A stretch of 28,882 nt of DNA from a virus, in the IMG/VR virus record IMGVR_UViG_3300017756_000070, positions 1-28,882 of that record; one strand, written 5' to 3'. Below, piece after piece: positions 7,601 to 15,921 of the stretch. Numbering within the stretch: position 1 is the stretch's first letter; every line of letters starts with the position of its first letter. The notes below the pieces were generated by a model, which made no database searches, was not told the DNA's origin, and saw only the letters and a list, made by a program, of their open reading frames with translations. A program made the position numbers and the translations under genes.

Positions 7601-9104
7601 CAGAATCAGCACCAGAATTATTATTAGCTAATTTTATGAGTGGGTCTTCAACAGATAAAGTTGCAGTGTTGACAGTTGTGGTAGAGCCATTGACAGTAAG
7701 ATTACCTGCAATAGTCACGTTGTCTGGTAAACCAATAGTAACAGCAGCAGTTTCAGAACCTGAACCAGATACCTCTATTTCATTACTTGTACCTGCAATG
7801 GTTGCTACATAATTACCTGTAGTTTTTGTACCTAGTGCTACTGAATCATCGTCTACAGAAGCTGCATTGACGTTTAACGCATTTACAAAAGATTGTGTAA
7901 CTCTGGCATCAATAGCAGAATTAGCTCTCGCATCTGTATAGTATAAATTAGAAGAACCTTCAGATACTGTATCAGTATCACCTTGTGTAAATGTCATTAC
8001 ACCTGTAGAAGAATTATAAGATAACTGTGCAGAATTTTCTGATATAGCTGCTCTTGCTCTAGCATTAGTAAAATATAAATTTGAACTGCCTTCGCTTACA
8101 GAATCAGTATTAAAACTTATATTGCTTGTGCCATCAAAAGAAGTACCATTGATTGTTCTTGCTGTTTGTAAAGCTGTAGCAGTAGATGAATTACCAACTA
8201 ATGCAGCAGTAACTTGATTAAAAACTACATCATCAGAAGTACCGACACTTTGCCCAATAGCAAAGGTAACACCATTACCTGATGCTGTAGAACTTACGCC
8301 TGTACCACCTAATAAAGATAAAGTTTCTGAATCAAGGTCAATTGCTATAGCAGTTGAACCATCTGATACATCTAAATCTTCTGCTGTTATTTGTGTATCT
8401 ACATAAGTTTTTATAGCTTTGGCAGAAGCTAAAGTATCATCGCTACCAGATACAGAACTAAGGTCAGTATCTAATACACCTGATTTTAAATTATCTACTT
8501 CTAAATTAGATACAGTGTTGCTATCTGCATCTATAGTTTTGTTTGTTAGTGTTTGTGTTCCTGTAAGAGTTGCAACTGTACCATCAATAGCAAGAGTTAC
8601 ATTATTACCTGATGCAGTTGATGTAATTCCAGTGCCACCCAATAATCCCAAAGATTCGCTATCTAGGTCTATACTTATAGAACTGCTGCCATCTGTTAAA
8701 TCTAGGTCTTGTGCAGTTACTTGCGAATCAACGTATGCCTTAATGGATTGTTGAGTGGCTAATGCTGTATTTGAATCTGAGCCTAAATTATCTTCGTCCA
8801 ATATAGTGGTTACCGTTTGACCACTACTGAAACTAAAACTTGTAACACCATTTACAGTACCACCATTTATATCAACAGTATTATCTGCTGTTATAGATAT
8901 TGGCAATGTAACCCAACCATTATTAGATGAGTTTCTTATTTTTAATAAATTATTAGAAGTATCTACCCAAATCTGATAGGCATATATAGTTGCAGGTTCA
9001 GAAGCAGAAGAATTATTTGATACAATTGCTTGTAGAGCATTGTTTAAATCTGCTCTAAAATTTGCACCTGATTGATTGTCAAGAACGTAATCGTGGGTAG
9101 CCAT
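4635..9104 (-). CDS. Giant repeat-rich tail fibre with C1q-like tip
   Basis: At 1489 residues this is the largest gene of the window. The N-terminus (MATHDYVLDNQSGANFRADL) resembles the virion-attachment end of marine phage fibres. The body is built of repeats: SEGSSNLYFTNARA-type blocks, a twice-repeated ATIAGTSNEIEVSGSGSE block, GNVTGN arrays (about residues 558-588 and 1020-1035), a 54-residue LAGSIANxKLANSTV repeat (about 753-861), and two GDGSDTT(F/L)TLSTAP beta modules. The last 130 or so residues have the C1q/TNF-like jelly-roll pattern: NIGSHYNASTGIFTAPVTGL, then YHFSFFL, and a final FSGYLIG. It probably reaches the receptor as a long trimeric fibre. No S74 domain is present here. Confidence 0.85.
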   Translation of the reverse strand: MATHDYVLDNQSGANFRADLNNALQAIVSNNSSASEPATIYAYQIWVDTSNNLLKIRNSSNNGWVTLPISITADNTVDINGGTVNGVTSFSFSSGQTVTTILDEDNLGSDSNTALATQQSIKAYVDSQVTAQDLDLTDGSSSISIDLDSESLGLLGGTGITSTASGNNVTLAIDGTVATLTGTQTLTNKTIDADSNTVSNLEVDNLKSGVLDTDLSSVSGSDDTLASAKAIKTYVDTQITAEDLDVSDGSTAIAIDLDSETLSLLGGTGVSSTASGNGVTFAIGQSVGTSDDVVFNQVTAALVGNSSTATALQTARTINGTSFDGTSNISFNTDSVSEGSSNLYFTNARARAAISENSAQLSYNSSTGVMTFTQGDTDTVSEGSSNLYYTDARANSAIDARVTQSFVNALNVNAASVDDDSVALGTKTTGNYVATIAGTSNEIEVSGSGSETAAVTIGLPDNVTIAGNLTVNGSTTTVNTATLSVEDPLIKLANNNSGADSVDIGFYGLYDTSGSQDLYAGLFRDANDSGKFKLFKDLQAEPTTTVNVSGTGYSVGTLVANLEGNVTGNVTGNLTGDVTGNVTGNVTGSADTLTTARAIALSGDVVGTANFDGSAGITISTTIQANSIALGTDTTGNYIATIAGTSNEIEVSGSGSETAAVTIGLPSDTEITTSLGVGGGSTNGVVISQGAIAIKNGGTQSNIDFYCEVSNAHYARLQAPAHSAFSGNVTLTLPTTTGNLIGTGDSGTVTNTMLAGSIANSKLANSTVSFGGVSLALGASDATPAFDLSDATNYPTSSLSGTITNAQLAGSIANAKLANSTVSYGGVSLALGASDATPAFDLSDATNYPTSSLSGTITNAQLAGSIANSKLANSTITVSDGSNSTATSLGGTITFSGTSNEVEVAESSGTVTVGLPNDVTVSNDLTVSGNLTVTGTTTQTGSVVTDNNFTGLTNANTGNSTDFGFYGKYVESATTKYAGLFYDASTDNTFRLFVDTQTVPSTTVNTGATGYAAANLIVNTLTGNVTGNVTGNVTGNASGNAGTATALETARTINGVSFDGTGNITTLTAGTGVSVSGTAVSIGQAVATSDSPTFTNMTLSGTDSIKVPVGNTSQRNGSPVAGMFRYNSETGQFEGYSTEWGAIAGSGGGSGTNMDTNIFTGDGSDTTFTLSTAPSTENNLMVFIDGVFQAQNVYSVSGTTLTFATAPANGRVITVYHSTTTVGGSNNTLNTMTGDGSDTTLTLSTAPVHENNVSVYFDGVYQSKSNYSVSGTTLTFSTAPPTGVLVEAVTATNTDISTATQLSDADGDTKVQVEESSDEDKIRFDTGGTERMAIDNAGRVTMPYQPAFEATSGTFSGDGTVAGSETFVFSNARVNIGSHYNASTGIFTAPVTGLYHFSFFLSPASNSKTARYFRGQLVKTSGGSDDIIFAPHNTINDESANADYNNIAASGVVSLSANDTVKVQFGSAIATDGFTFYADFNSFSGYLIG
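6522..6846 (-). repeat. Tandem 162-base coding repeat, synonymously recoded
   Basis: Two adjacent 162-base (54-residue) units lie inside the giant fibre gene, with a third partial copy continuing to about 6475. Comparing 6629-6522 with 6791-6684 codon by codon, the 36 residues are identical while 19 codons differ, including serine AGT/TCA swaps that change all three bases. The repeat therefore exists clearly at protein level and only weakly at DNA level. Confidence 0.85.
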
Positions 9105-9123
9105 AGCGTATTATATTATATTT

Positions 9124-9348
9124 TTAATCTGGTTTAGTCGGAAATACGATTGAATTTAAGTCATCATCATCTGTATAACTACTAGGTAAATCTCTTAGTT
9201 GTTGTCGGTAAGTTGCCCATTCTGTTTTTTTAGAATCTGATAAAGGTGCATCAGGCATTTGTGTCCAATCAGAATGATTCAGTAAATTATCTCTGATATT
9301 TCTTAAATACTCTAAAGTAGATGGTAAATTTTCTGAAGAATAATTCAT
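9124..9348 (-). CDS. Tail fibre assembly chaperone-like protein (Phage_tail_APC type)
   Basis: This 74-residue protein contains LRNIRDNLLNHSDWTQMPDA, then PLSDSKKTEWATYRQQLRDLPSS. R-x-x-L-L-x-x-S-D-W-T-Q followed by W-x-x-Y-R-Q-x-L-R-D-L-P is the signature of small phage tail assembly chaperone domains often found in or beside fibre genes. It sits between the gpJ-like hub and the giant fibre, as expected for a protein that helps fold or attach the fibre. Its ATG overlaps the hub gene stop by one base (TAATG). Confidence 0.8.
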   Translation of the reverse strand: MNYSSENLPSTLEYLRNIRDNLLNHSDWTQMPDAPLSDSKKTEWATYRQQLRDLPSSYTDDDDLNSIVFPTKPD

Positions 9349-12320
9349 TAGACCGATAAACCTATTGCTTGTACATAACCCTGTGAGAACCCTAAAGTAT
9401 TAGTACCTGTGTTTGGGTCAAAGTTTTTTAAACCTACATAAAAAGACACTATATAAGAAACACCGCCACTTAAATTTGCTGTTCTACCTACAATGTGTGG
9501 TGATAAAGAAAATGTACCAGTTCTTACATTACCTGCTTCTGTTTGTATTACATTATTGCTTGTTCTTCTTACTTCAAGAACGCCAATACTTTCTTCATCA
9601 CCGCCTACTATACCTACAGGATTTGCAGCCCCAAGAAAAGCATAAGGTTTTGTGCCAGAAAAAGATGGTGTTGTAAAAGTTTTTGAAGCTAATTGATACA
9701 AAGTATATGTACCATTTGTTCTAAAAGGACTGCTGTTAAAAAAACTTAATAAACTAGTGCTTTGACCAAAGTAAAAAGATATTACATTGTCTGTTGTAGT
9801 GCCATTTGTTTTATCACCTGTACCTACACCAATGTTACCTGCTGTACCACTTACAGCAATACCTGCAATGCTTAAACTGTTTGCAGCTATTCTACTAGCA
9901 TTCAAAGTTCCTGCTGTAATATCATCAGCAGATATAGCACCAAAAACACCTGATGCAGATGTCAAAGTGTTAGCAGCAATTTGACTAGCTGTTATTGTGG
10001 CACTTGCGATTTCACTAGCAGTTATTGTGTTAGCTTGTATTTTTGCAGCAGTTACTGCATCTGCAGCAATCTTGATTGTGGTTACTGCATCATCTGCTAA
10101 TTTTGTAGATGTCACACCATCATTAGAACCTGTTGAATCAGCAATAGTTACTGTAGTTACAGTGCCATCTTGCAAATCATTTGTTTTGATTGGTTTATCA
10201 CCAATAGTAAAGGTCAAAGTAGCAGGTGCAGATTCTGTACCCATGCTGTTTAGTGCAGATACACTAGCTACATAATTTGTACCAATTGGTAAAAAATTTA
10301 AATCAGTGAAATGCTTATCTACTATTCTATTGATTACTTGATTGCTTGAACTATCAACAATATTTATTCTGTATTGATAATAAGCAAAATCTGTAGGCAC
10401 ATCCCAAGATATAAAAGGTCTACCTGTGCCAGAAGAATTAGTATCAGTAAAAGCTAAATTGCTTGGTGCTTTGACTGCAAACTTATCTGGTGTATTGACA
10501 ACATCATTGACACCTTGTTGTGGTGGTACAGTCCAAGAATAAACGTCAAAGTATTCTAGTAAAGTTACATTTACAAAACCATTTGGTTGTAGTTCTAAAG
10601 TTTGTACTCTAAAGACTTTGCCACTGAATCCTAAACCAGCATAAGTAACATCTACTATGTCACCGATATTTAATTTATATATTTCTGGTGTACCTGTAAA
10701 AGTTACCGATGTTTGATTTCTACTTCTAGTTAATATTGCCTTGCCCATGTTAAATGCAATATAAGGACTTGTAATATGTGGAAACTGTGCAGTTATTTCT
10801 AATTCTTCACCGCCATCATCAGATGTATGATTTGGACTTGCATCATGTAAAACTGTTGCTGTATCTGGTTCAAAATTATTTTGTCCATTTACATATTCAA
10901 CAATTACCTTGTTTGCCTTTGCATCTTTGTTTCCATAACTTACTGAAATACCACTATCACCTATGATGTGACTGTCATTAATACTAAATGTAGAAGAACC
11001 AACATCTTCTATTTCTAATTCGTATTTGCCATCAATGTAATTGAAAATACCTCGCATATTGGCAAGTAATTCTCTAGCATTTTCAATTATATTTTGGTCA
11101 GGGTCTATGACACCATTGCAGTGAAATCTTGGTGATGTAGATAAAGCATTATTAACTGAACCATCAATATCATAATTTTGTGTCAAAGGATGTTGTGAAT
11201 CCCAAACAACTACATATTGATTAGCTGTTGCAAAAGGGAATCTATATTTATAAACCTCTGTAATGATTCTGTTGTTAACAATAATATTGCCACCATTATC
11301 TTTTAAAGTAATTTTTTCACCTACTTTAAATTTTCGCCAATCAGAAAAATTATCTATAAATGCAGAAGATAATCCTGATGTGCCAGACCATGCAACAGCA
11401 GCTTCATTACCATTAAAATCAGGATTGTTATTTGTTGCATCAGCAGTGTTAGCTGCACTAGAAAATGTAGATGTGTTTATCTTAGCTATAGGTAAGCCTT
11501 TACCATATTCATCATTAGTTATGTAATCCAAGAATGTAAGAGCAGGATTATTTGACCACTTATAAGTAGATACAGTGCCAAATGTTTGTGATGTATCTCT
11601 TGGGTCAAAAACTTTTTTACCTTGCACTTCTACAGTAAGTGTTGGTACTTGTCTAAACATACCGCCTGTATCGTAACGATACTTAGCTGCAATATAAGCA
11701 ATACCATTTAATTTATGATTGCTTGTCCATTTACCACTTGTAGATGCAATCAACATTGGGTCAGCAGTCTGCGTAGCTGCACCATGATGAAAATTAAATA
11801 CCATTCTATATACATCTGTTGGGTCAGAACCATTGCCTGTAACAGTTGTAATATTGCCTGTATTGTTTGCGGTATTTAAACTACCTGCACCAGAATTTAT
11901 TTTATCTGAGCCAATATAGTAACCATCTTTAAATCTATTTGAATCGGTAATCAAAGTACCATCAATCATAATAGAATCTTTATCTATACTTTCTATTTCT
12001 CCTACGCCTAAAGCATAAACCACGAATAAATCTTTGTTTTGATTTGCAGCAGTGTCCATATATACGATTTGTGCACCTACTCTTCTAGCACCATAAATGA
12101 CAGGTATCTTGCCACCTGCTGTCAATTTATTTGCAAGTATGCCTTCTGTTTTAGATTGTAAATTTTTTGCTAGTTCTTTTGCATTTAGATAGTTATTAAC
12201 ACCAGATGCTAATGTTAAAACTACTGCTGCTATAAAAACAGGACCACCAACAGGTGTAAAAAAAGCTGCTATACCCAATGCAAATGCAGTTAAATCTAAA
12301 GCTTTGTCAAAAAAAGACAT
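9348..12320 (-). CDS. Tail tip hub / host specificity protein (lambda gpJ-like)
   Basis: This 990-residue protein begins with a hydrophobic region (about residues 12-40) as in gpI/gpJ-type proteins. The conserved GGKIPVIYGARRVGAQIVYM motif (69-88) marks phage tail-tip hubs. A gp27/gp44-like middle part (PEIYKLNIGDIVDVTYAGLG and FSGKVFRVQTL) and a fibronectin-III-like domain (about 640-720, APSNLAFTD to ATLTFTI) follow. Next comes a stalk of short repeats (TTIKIAADAVTAAKIQANTI) and a beta-rich C-terminal end. It should close the tail tube, interact with the fibres and start DNA ejection. It is flanked by distal tail genes upstream and the fibre chaperone downstream, all overlapping by one base. 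Confidence 0.88.
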   Translation of the reverse strand: MSFFDKALDLTAFALGIAAFFTPVGGPVFIAAVVLTLASGVNNYLNAKELAKNLQSKTEGILANKLTAGGKIPVIYGARRVGAQIVYMDTAANQNKDLFVVYALGVGEIESIDKDSIMIDGTLITDSNRFKDGYYIGSDKINSGAGSLNTANNTGNITTVTGNGSDPTDVYRMVFNFHHGAATQTADPMLIASTSGKWTSNHKLNGIAYIAAKYRYDTGGMFRQVPTLTVEVQGKKVFDPRDTSQTFGTVSTYKWSNNPALTFLDYITNDEYGKGLPIAKINTSTFSSAANTADATNNNPDFNGNEAAVAWSGTSGLSSAFIDNFSDWRKFKVGEKITLKDNGGNIIVNNRIITEVYKYRFPFATANQYVVVWDSQHPLTQNYDIDGSVNNALSTSPRFHCNGVIDPDQNIIENARELLANMRGIFNYIDGKYELEIEDVGSSTFSINDSHIIGDSGISVSYGNKDAKANKVIVEYVNGQNNFEPDTATVLHDASPNHTSDDGGEELEITAQFPHITSPYIAFNMGKAILTRSRNQTSVTFTGTPEIYKLNIGDIVDVTYAGLGFSGKVFRVQTLELQPNGFVNVTLLEYFDVYSWTVPPQQGVNDVVNTPDKFAVKAPSNLAFTDTNSSGTGRPFISWDVPTDFAYYQYRINIVDSSSNQVINRIVDKHFTDLNFLPIGTNYVASVSALNSMGTESAPATLTFTIGDKPIKTNDLQDGTVTTVTIADSTGSNDGVTSTKLADDAVTTIKIAADAVTAAKIQANTITASEIASATITASQIAANTLTSASGVFGAISADDITAGTLNASRIAANSLSIAGIAVSGTAGNIGVGTGDKTNGTTTDNVISFYFGQSTSLLSFFNSSPFRTNGTYTLYQLASKTFTTPSFSGTKPYAFLGAANPVGIVGGDEESIGVLEVRRTSNNVIQTEAGNVRTGTFSLSPHIVGRTANLSGGVSYIVSFYVGLKNFDPNTGTNTLGFSQGYVQAIGLSV

Positions 12321-12871
12321 TAGTTTTTACCCCATGCAATATCTTTTTTTACTTCAGTTGCATATTCTAAGCCAATGTCACCAGTAGAAAATTCTTGTTG
12401 TGATTCGCTGGTATAATATCTGCCTTTTTTCAAAGACCAGTTTGCCCATTGAGAAGCTACAGTAATTGATAAAACGCTATCGGTATTATTTTCTTGTATC
12501 GCTACACTTCTTATTAGACCTGTAAAATAATTTATTGCACCTACTAAAGCATCAGATGTATTGAAATAACCAATATATATTTCTACCTCTTTATCTGTAA
12601 ATGCACCGCTTTGCACTAAGGTTCTTACTTCATCGCTTACATTTGAAAAAGATACATTTAACTCATTTACCTCTAAATCACCTGTTTCTTGAACACTGTC
12701 TACTCTTAAAAAAGAACCACCTGCTTCATAATTTTCTGAGTTGTAAGTTACATCAGTATAGAAATCAGTAAGTCTGTAGACAGTAGATAAATTTAATTTT
12801 ACTAAAAATGCAATCTTAGTAGATTCATTAGCAACTTCTGTTTGTAGTGCAGTAGATAAAGTTCTAGGCAT
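12320..12871 (-). CDS. Distal tail protein, DUF2163/gpL-position
   Basis: This 183-residue protein resembles the N-terminal part of DUF2163 / gpL-type distal tail proteins: FLVKLNLSTVYRLTDFYTDV, YNSENYEAGGSFLRVDSVQE, then a strand-rich LNVSFSNVSDEVRTLVQSG and EVEIYIGYFN. These proteins form a ring between tail tube and hub. Unlike lambda gpL, no C-terminal cysteine cluster for an iron-sulphur site is visible. It is bounded by one-base overlaps with the gpM-position gene and with the hub gene, so all three are probably translated in a coupled manner. Confidence 0.7.
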   Translation of the reverse strand: MPRTLSTALQTEVANESTKIAFLVKLNLSTVYRLTDFYTDVTYNSENYEAGGSFLRVDSVQETGDLEVNELNVSFSNVSDEVRTLVQSGAFTDKEVEIYIGYFNTSDALVGAINYFTGLIRSVAIQENNTDSVLSITVASQWANWSLKKGRYYTSESQQEFSTGDIGLEYATEVKKDIAWGKN

Positions 12872-13476
12872 TAGGTTACTACCTCTCTAACTTCAAAACT
12901 AATGTTGTACAAACCTGATGTATCTGTTGTAAACATAATCTCGTTGCTAGAAAGATAAACAGTCAATGAAGGTTTATTAACTGTAACCGCTTCATTATCC
13001 GCTAATGTCGTAACTAAACTAGGTGAGATTAAAACAGTACAATCACCAGAACTATCTGAATCAATATCGCTTTGCACCATATAAACTTTAGAATGATTTG
13101 CAAATTTTATTAGGTCACCTGCTTTAAGAACACCTGCGGTATTTGCATCAAAACCATCTAAGGTTATTGAAGCATCCGATGCACTATGTGCACCTGCAAC
13201 CAATATATCTGTTTGTGTTCTATTAGAGCCTAAATTGTCTGTAGGATATTGTATTGTAAAGTTTTCAAAGCCACCTTTTTGTTTTTGTAAAAAAGCAAAA
13301 ATACTTTGTGCTTCTACTTGTGTCATTGGTGGCATAGCTACAGTAAAAGAAAAAAATTGACCACCTATTTGTCTTGCTGTTTTTTTACCAGATAAAGTTT
13401 GATTCACTAAGACAGGTCTATTGTCTTGAAAATTAAGAGTTCTAAATTTTGGACTTGTAGGAAAAGAACCTGACAT
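12871..13476 (-). CDS. Distal tail protein, gpM-position
   Basis: This 201-residue, beta-rich protein contains FPTSPKFRTLNFQDNRPVLV, the segment FFSFTVAMPPMTQVEAQSIF and a 'GxFENFTIQYP' stretch. The order is typical of a conserved distal tail family encoded just after the tape measure of lambda-like marine phages. A PPMT-x-x-E-A-x-x-x-x-A-F segment describes the usual loop before a helix. The position, after the tape measure and before the gpL-like gene, corresponds to lambda M. It probably helps build the tail tip. I cannot name a closer homologue. Confidence 0.65.
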   Translation of the reverse strand: MSGSFPTSPKFRTLNFQDNRPVLVNQTLSGKKTARQIGGQFFSFTVAMPPMTQVEAQSIFAFLQKQKGGFENFTIQYPTDNLGSNRTQTDILVAGAHSASDASITLDGFDANTAGVLKAGDLIKFANHSKVYMVQSDIDSDSSGDCTVLISPSLVTTLADNEAVTVNKPSLTVYLSSNEIMFTTDTSGLYNISFEVREVVT

Positions 13477-14921
13477 TAAACTACACCCATCTTGCCTTTT
13501 GTATTCATAGCATTATTGATTATAGATGTAATCAAACCTTTTCTTGATGCTAACAAAGCATCAAAACTTGCAGCATCAACTGTGGTGATATTAAAGTTTA
13601 CAGTTGCACCCATGCCTTGTTCTTTTGTATGGTCTATTACAGTTTCATTAGGGTGTAATATTGCAGGAAAACCACCTCTACCATCTACACCGCCTGTTCT
13701 TGTTCCCATGCCTGTAAAACCACCGCCTTGAAAATTTTCCGATGCTTTTGTAAATACTTGTGCAAAAATATTATCATCACCAAATTTTGTTCCTAAAGCA
13801 GTGCCAACACCACTTAGTAATTTTTTTACAATAAACATTTTAATCATTTCTGAAACAACTGATTTCAAAACTTGTTGAGCTAAATTACCAAAATCTAAAA
13901 ATCCTTTTTTTGTTACATCAAAAAAGTTTGTGAAAGAGTTACTTAGAGTTGTAGATATAGCGTTCATTGCTTTTGTTTGACTTCTTGCCTCTTTGATGGC
14001 AATGCTTACAGCATTTTGAGTTTTTTCTAATTGTTTTAAAGCAGCTATTTCTTTTTTAATTAAAGTTATTGCCTCTGTTTGGTCTTTAAGACCTTGCCTA
14101 CTTATTTGTTTTTTATTCGCTTCATTAAATTTTTCTTGCAACTCTGTAGCTTTTATAAGTTCTTGTTGTAATTCACCCATTGTTTTAGGCACATCAATCA
14201 AACCAATTGCATCCATGAACAGAAGAACAGAATTAGCTGCATTAATAAATAAAGTTTGTATTGGTGCTAATATACTTCTTTTCAATATATTCATTGTGTC
14301 GTTAAATCTTTCTGCTCGTCTTATTGTTTCTTCATCTAAAACACCTGTTGCAGATTCTGCTAAAGCGTTCATAGCATCAGCACCATCTTTGACAAGCACT
14401 GCCATATCACCACCAACTTTTGCACCAAAAGCACCTGCAAGTAAAGCTGATTTACTAGCAGATGAGCCTACTTTTTCTAAAGCAGTAAAAAATTCTAAAA
14501 ATAGCTTTTCTGATTTTTTAGTTTTTCCACTTGCATCAAAAATTGAAATACCTAAATCTTCAAATGCTTCTTTTGCTAATCCCTTGCCTTGCGTTGCTTC
14601 ACCTATACCTTTAGAGAAAAACTTTAAGGCTTTATTAAATTTATCTGTTTCAACCCCTGCTTGTTGTGCTGCAAATTGATACTTCTGTAAAAATTCTACG
14701 CTAACATCAACAGCATCAGCAGTTTTACCTAAACTGTCTGCAATTTTTAAGGCTTCATCTCCGAATTGAACTAATTGTCTTACAGCAAAAGCACCAGCAA
14801 ACGCACCAGCTATTTTTTTCATAGCTTTTTGCGTATTGTCAATATTTCTATTTAACTTTTGAAATTCTCTAGCAGTTTTATCTTTTGCTTTGAGAACAAC
14901 ATTATATTTAGTTTCTGCCAT
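13476..14921 (-). CDS. Tail tape measure protein (short)
   Basis: This 481-residue protein sets tail length and probably passes into the host envelope with the DNA. It is helical throughout, starting with a coiled-coil region. A tape-measure signature follows (LLAGAFGAKVGGDMAVLVKDG at about 160-182), then a hydrophobic segment (APIQTLFINAANSVLLFMDA), a coiled coil, and the C-terminal GGFTGMGTRTGG...GGFPAILHPNETVIDH stretch seen in lambda-like tape measures. It is short for the family; at about 1.5 angstroms per residue it predicts a tail of roughly 70 nm. It directly follows the G/GT chaperone pair, whose frameshifted product overlaps its start by 14 bases. Confidence 0.88.
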   Translation of the reverse strand: MAETKYNVVLKAKDKTAREFQKLNRNIDNTQKAMKKIAGAFAGAFAVRQLVQFGDEALKIADSLGKTADAVDVSVEFLQKYQFAAQQAGVETDKFNKALKFFSKGIGEATQGKGLAKEAFEDLGISIFDASGKTKKSEKLFLEFFTALEKVGSSASKSALLAGAFGAKVGGDMAVLVKDGADAMNALAESATGVLDEETIRRAERFNDTMNILKRSILAPIQTLFINAANSVLLFMDAIGLIDVPKTMGELQQELIKATELQEKFNEANKKQISRQGLKDQTEAITLIKKEIAALKQLEKTQNAVSIAIKEARSQTKAMNAISTTLSNSFTNFFDVTKKGFLDFGNLAQQVLKSVVSEMIKMFIVKKLLSGVGTALGTKFGDDNIFAQVFTKASENFQGGGFTGMGTRTGGVDGRGGFPAILHPNETVIDHTKEQGMGATVNFNITTVDAASFDALLASRKGLITSIINNAMNTKGKMGVV

Positions 14922-15401
14922 TATTAATTTGCCTATTTTTTTCTTCTAAGTAAGCTAACCAACCTGTAAATTCAGATAAAGACATTTTTTCTTCTAAATC
15001 TTTAACTGTCATTTTTAACAGTTCTGCTAGATAGTATCTAGCATATAAGTCTTTATCTGTTTTTACTTTTTTTCTTGTTCCTCAACAGTAGGTGTAGACA
15101 TTATTTCTGTAGCTACTCTTGCTAAAACATCTTTATCTACACGATTCATCAAGGTATTTTTATCACCTACGTCAAAAAGTTTATTACCTTCTGCATCTAA
15201 CGCTTTATAAATTAAACAATAAGCCATTAACGCAACATCATCGTCTTGTGCATATTTTTGCAACTTAGACATTTCTGCAAGTGTTAATGGCTTAGTGTAA
15301 ATTGTAAGTGTTTCTTCGCCATCATCAGTCCATTCTGGTATTTTAATTTCTTTAATTTCTAAAGAATCAAAATGTGCTTTTGCTTTATCAATCAGTTTCA
15401 T
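14908..15401 (-). CDS. Tail assembly chaperone gpGT, -1 frameshift product
   Basis: Slippage by -1 at A AAA AAG (15072-15066) removes the in-phase TAA and continues for 52 codons to a TAA at 14910-14908, giving a 164-residue fusion. The added T part begins VKTDKDLYARYYLAELLKM and contains MSLSEFTGWLAYLEEKNRQI, the EF-x-G-W-x-A-Y pattern familiar from phage T extensions. The reading frame is open exactly from the slip site into the tape measure start. In lambda, gpG and gpGT coat the tape measure while the tube polymerises. A separately initiated T peptide from the ATG in LLKMTV is the alternative. Confidence 0.8.
15063..15401 (-). CDS. Tail assembly chaperone gpG
   Basis: This 112-residue helical protein has IPEWTDDGEETLTIYTKPLT at its start, then a helical body with MAYCLIYKALDAEG and LFDVGDKNTLMNRVD, and a TPTVEEQEKK end. 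The 'W-x-(D/G)-x-x-x-x-x-(I/V)-(Y/R)-x-(P/K)-x-(T/S)' beginning and the position between tail tube and tape measure fit tail assembly chaperone G of lambda-like phages. Its last codons are the slip site GAA AAA AAG followed by TAA. It starts one base after the tail tube stop (TAATATG). Confidence 0.82.
   Translation of the reverse strand: MKLIDKAKAHFDSLEIKEIKIPEWTDDGEETLTIYTKPLTLAEMSKLQKYAQDDDVALMAYCLIYKALDAEGNKLFDVGDKNTLMNRVDKDVLARVATEIMSTPTVEEQEKK
15066..15072 (-). promoter_or_regulatory. Programmed -1 frameshift heptamer A AAA AAG
   Basis: The zero-frame codons GAA AAA AAG TAA place the heptamer A AAA AAG in the right phase for tandem -1 slippage, the same sequence used by E. coli dnaX. 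The -1 frame stays open for 52 codons. The zero-frame stop immediately after the heptamer would add to pausing. I did not identify a strong downstream pseudoknot. Confidence 0.85.
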
Positions 15402-15402
15402 A

Positions 15403-15789
15403 TTACGCTGTTGAAGTTGTTAAGCCACCTGAACCTTGTAAAGTAACACTAGCCTCAACTAATCCGTCAAAAGCTGCTGACCTAGTAAAGCCAGTTACAA
15501 TTGCAGAACCATTATAGTAAGTATCACCTGTTGAAGTACCTTCAGGGTAAACTTCTAAAGTAACAGTTGAGCCTACAGATAGTGCAGTTTGTGCAGTGTC
15601 AGTTTCATCAAAAAATACGTCTACAGATGCTGTAAATTGTGTAAGTGTAGATAAGTAACTTCTAGAAGAATCGCCCATTGCAGTTTTTTCTACAACATCA
15701 TCACTTTCTTCTAAAGAGTAAGACCTTACTTCAGCAACAGTATTAGCACCGACTTTGATTACGCCTTCGCTTCCTTTATGTACCGCCAT
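15403..15789 (-). CDS. Major tail protein (tail tube)
   Basis: This 128-residue beta-rich protein begins MAVHKGSEGVIKVGANTVAE and includes SLEESDDVVEKTAMGDSSRS, FTASVDVFFDETDTAQ and a C-terminal VEASVTLQGSGGL strand. The order of 'G-x-V-K-x-G-x-x-x-(V/I)-A-E-V', a 'V-x-x-T-x-M-G-D' turn and 'A-x-V-x-x-x-L-x-G-x-G-x-L' at the end is typical of siphovirus tail tube subunits. The ribosome-binding site is good: GAGG at 15799-15802, nine bases from the ATG. It is 128 residues, at the small end for tail tubes, and is followed directly by the G/GT chaperones, as in lambda (V then G). Confidence 0.88.
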   Translation of the reverse strand: MAVHKGSEGVIKVGANTVAEVRSYSLEESDDVVEKTAMGDSSRSYLSTLTQFTASVDVFFDETDTAQTALSVGSTVTLEVYPEGTSTGDTYYNGSAIVTGFTRSAAFDGLVEASVTLQGSGGLTTSTA

Positions 15790-15919
15790 TTTCTTTTACC
15801 TCTTTTTTAGAAGAAGATTTAATGGTTGCTTCTTCTTTCCAACCTTTCTTTAACAGACTTTCAACTTTTGAAGGATGAGCATCTATTGAAGTTTTGCCAT
15901 CTGGACTAAATAATTTCAT
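15776..15919 (-). CDS. 47-residue protein before the tail tube
   Basis: A short frame starts at ATG 15919 with GAGG at 15925-15928, five bases upstream, and ends in TAA at 15778. The product starts MKLFSPDGKTSIDAHPSKVE and continues SLLKKGWKEEA, then a lysine/serine tail. 'SPDGKTSIDAHPSKVESLLKKGW' has the feel of a real folded unit: a strand-turn, then a helix ending G-W. It fills the otherwise empty interval between tail terminator and tail tube, and overlaps the tube start by 14 bases. It resembles in layout the small protein after the capsid gene (17125-17337). Function unknown; a virion decoration or assembly role is a guess. Confidence 0.72.
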   Translation of the reverse strand: MKLFSPDGKTSIDAHPSKVESLLKKGWKEEATIKSSSKKEVKENGGT

Positions 15920-15921
15920 AT

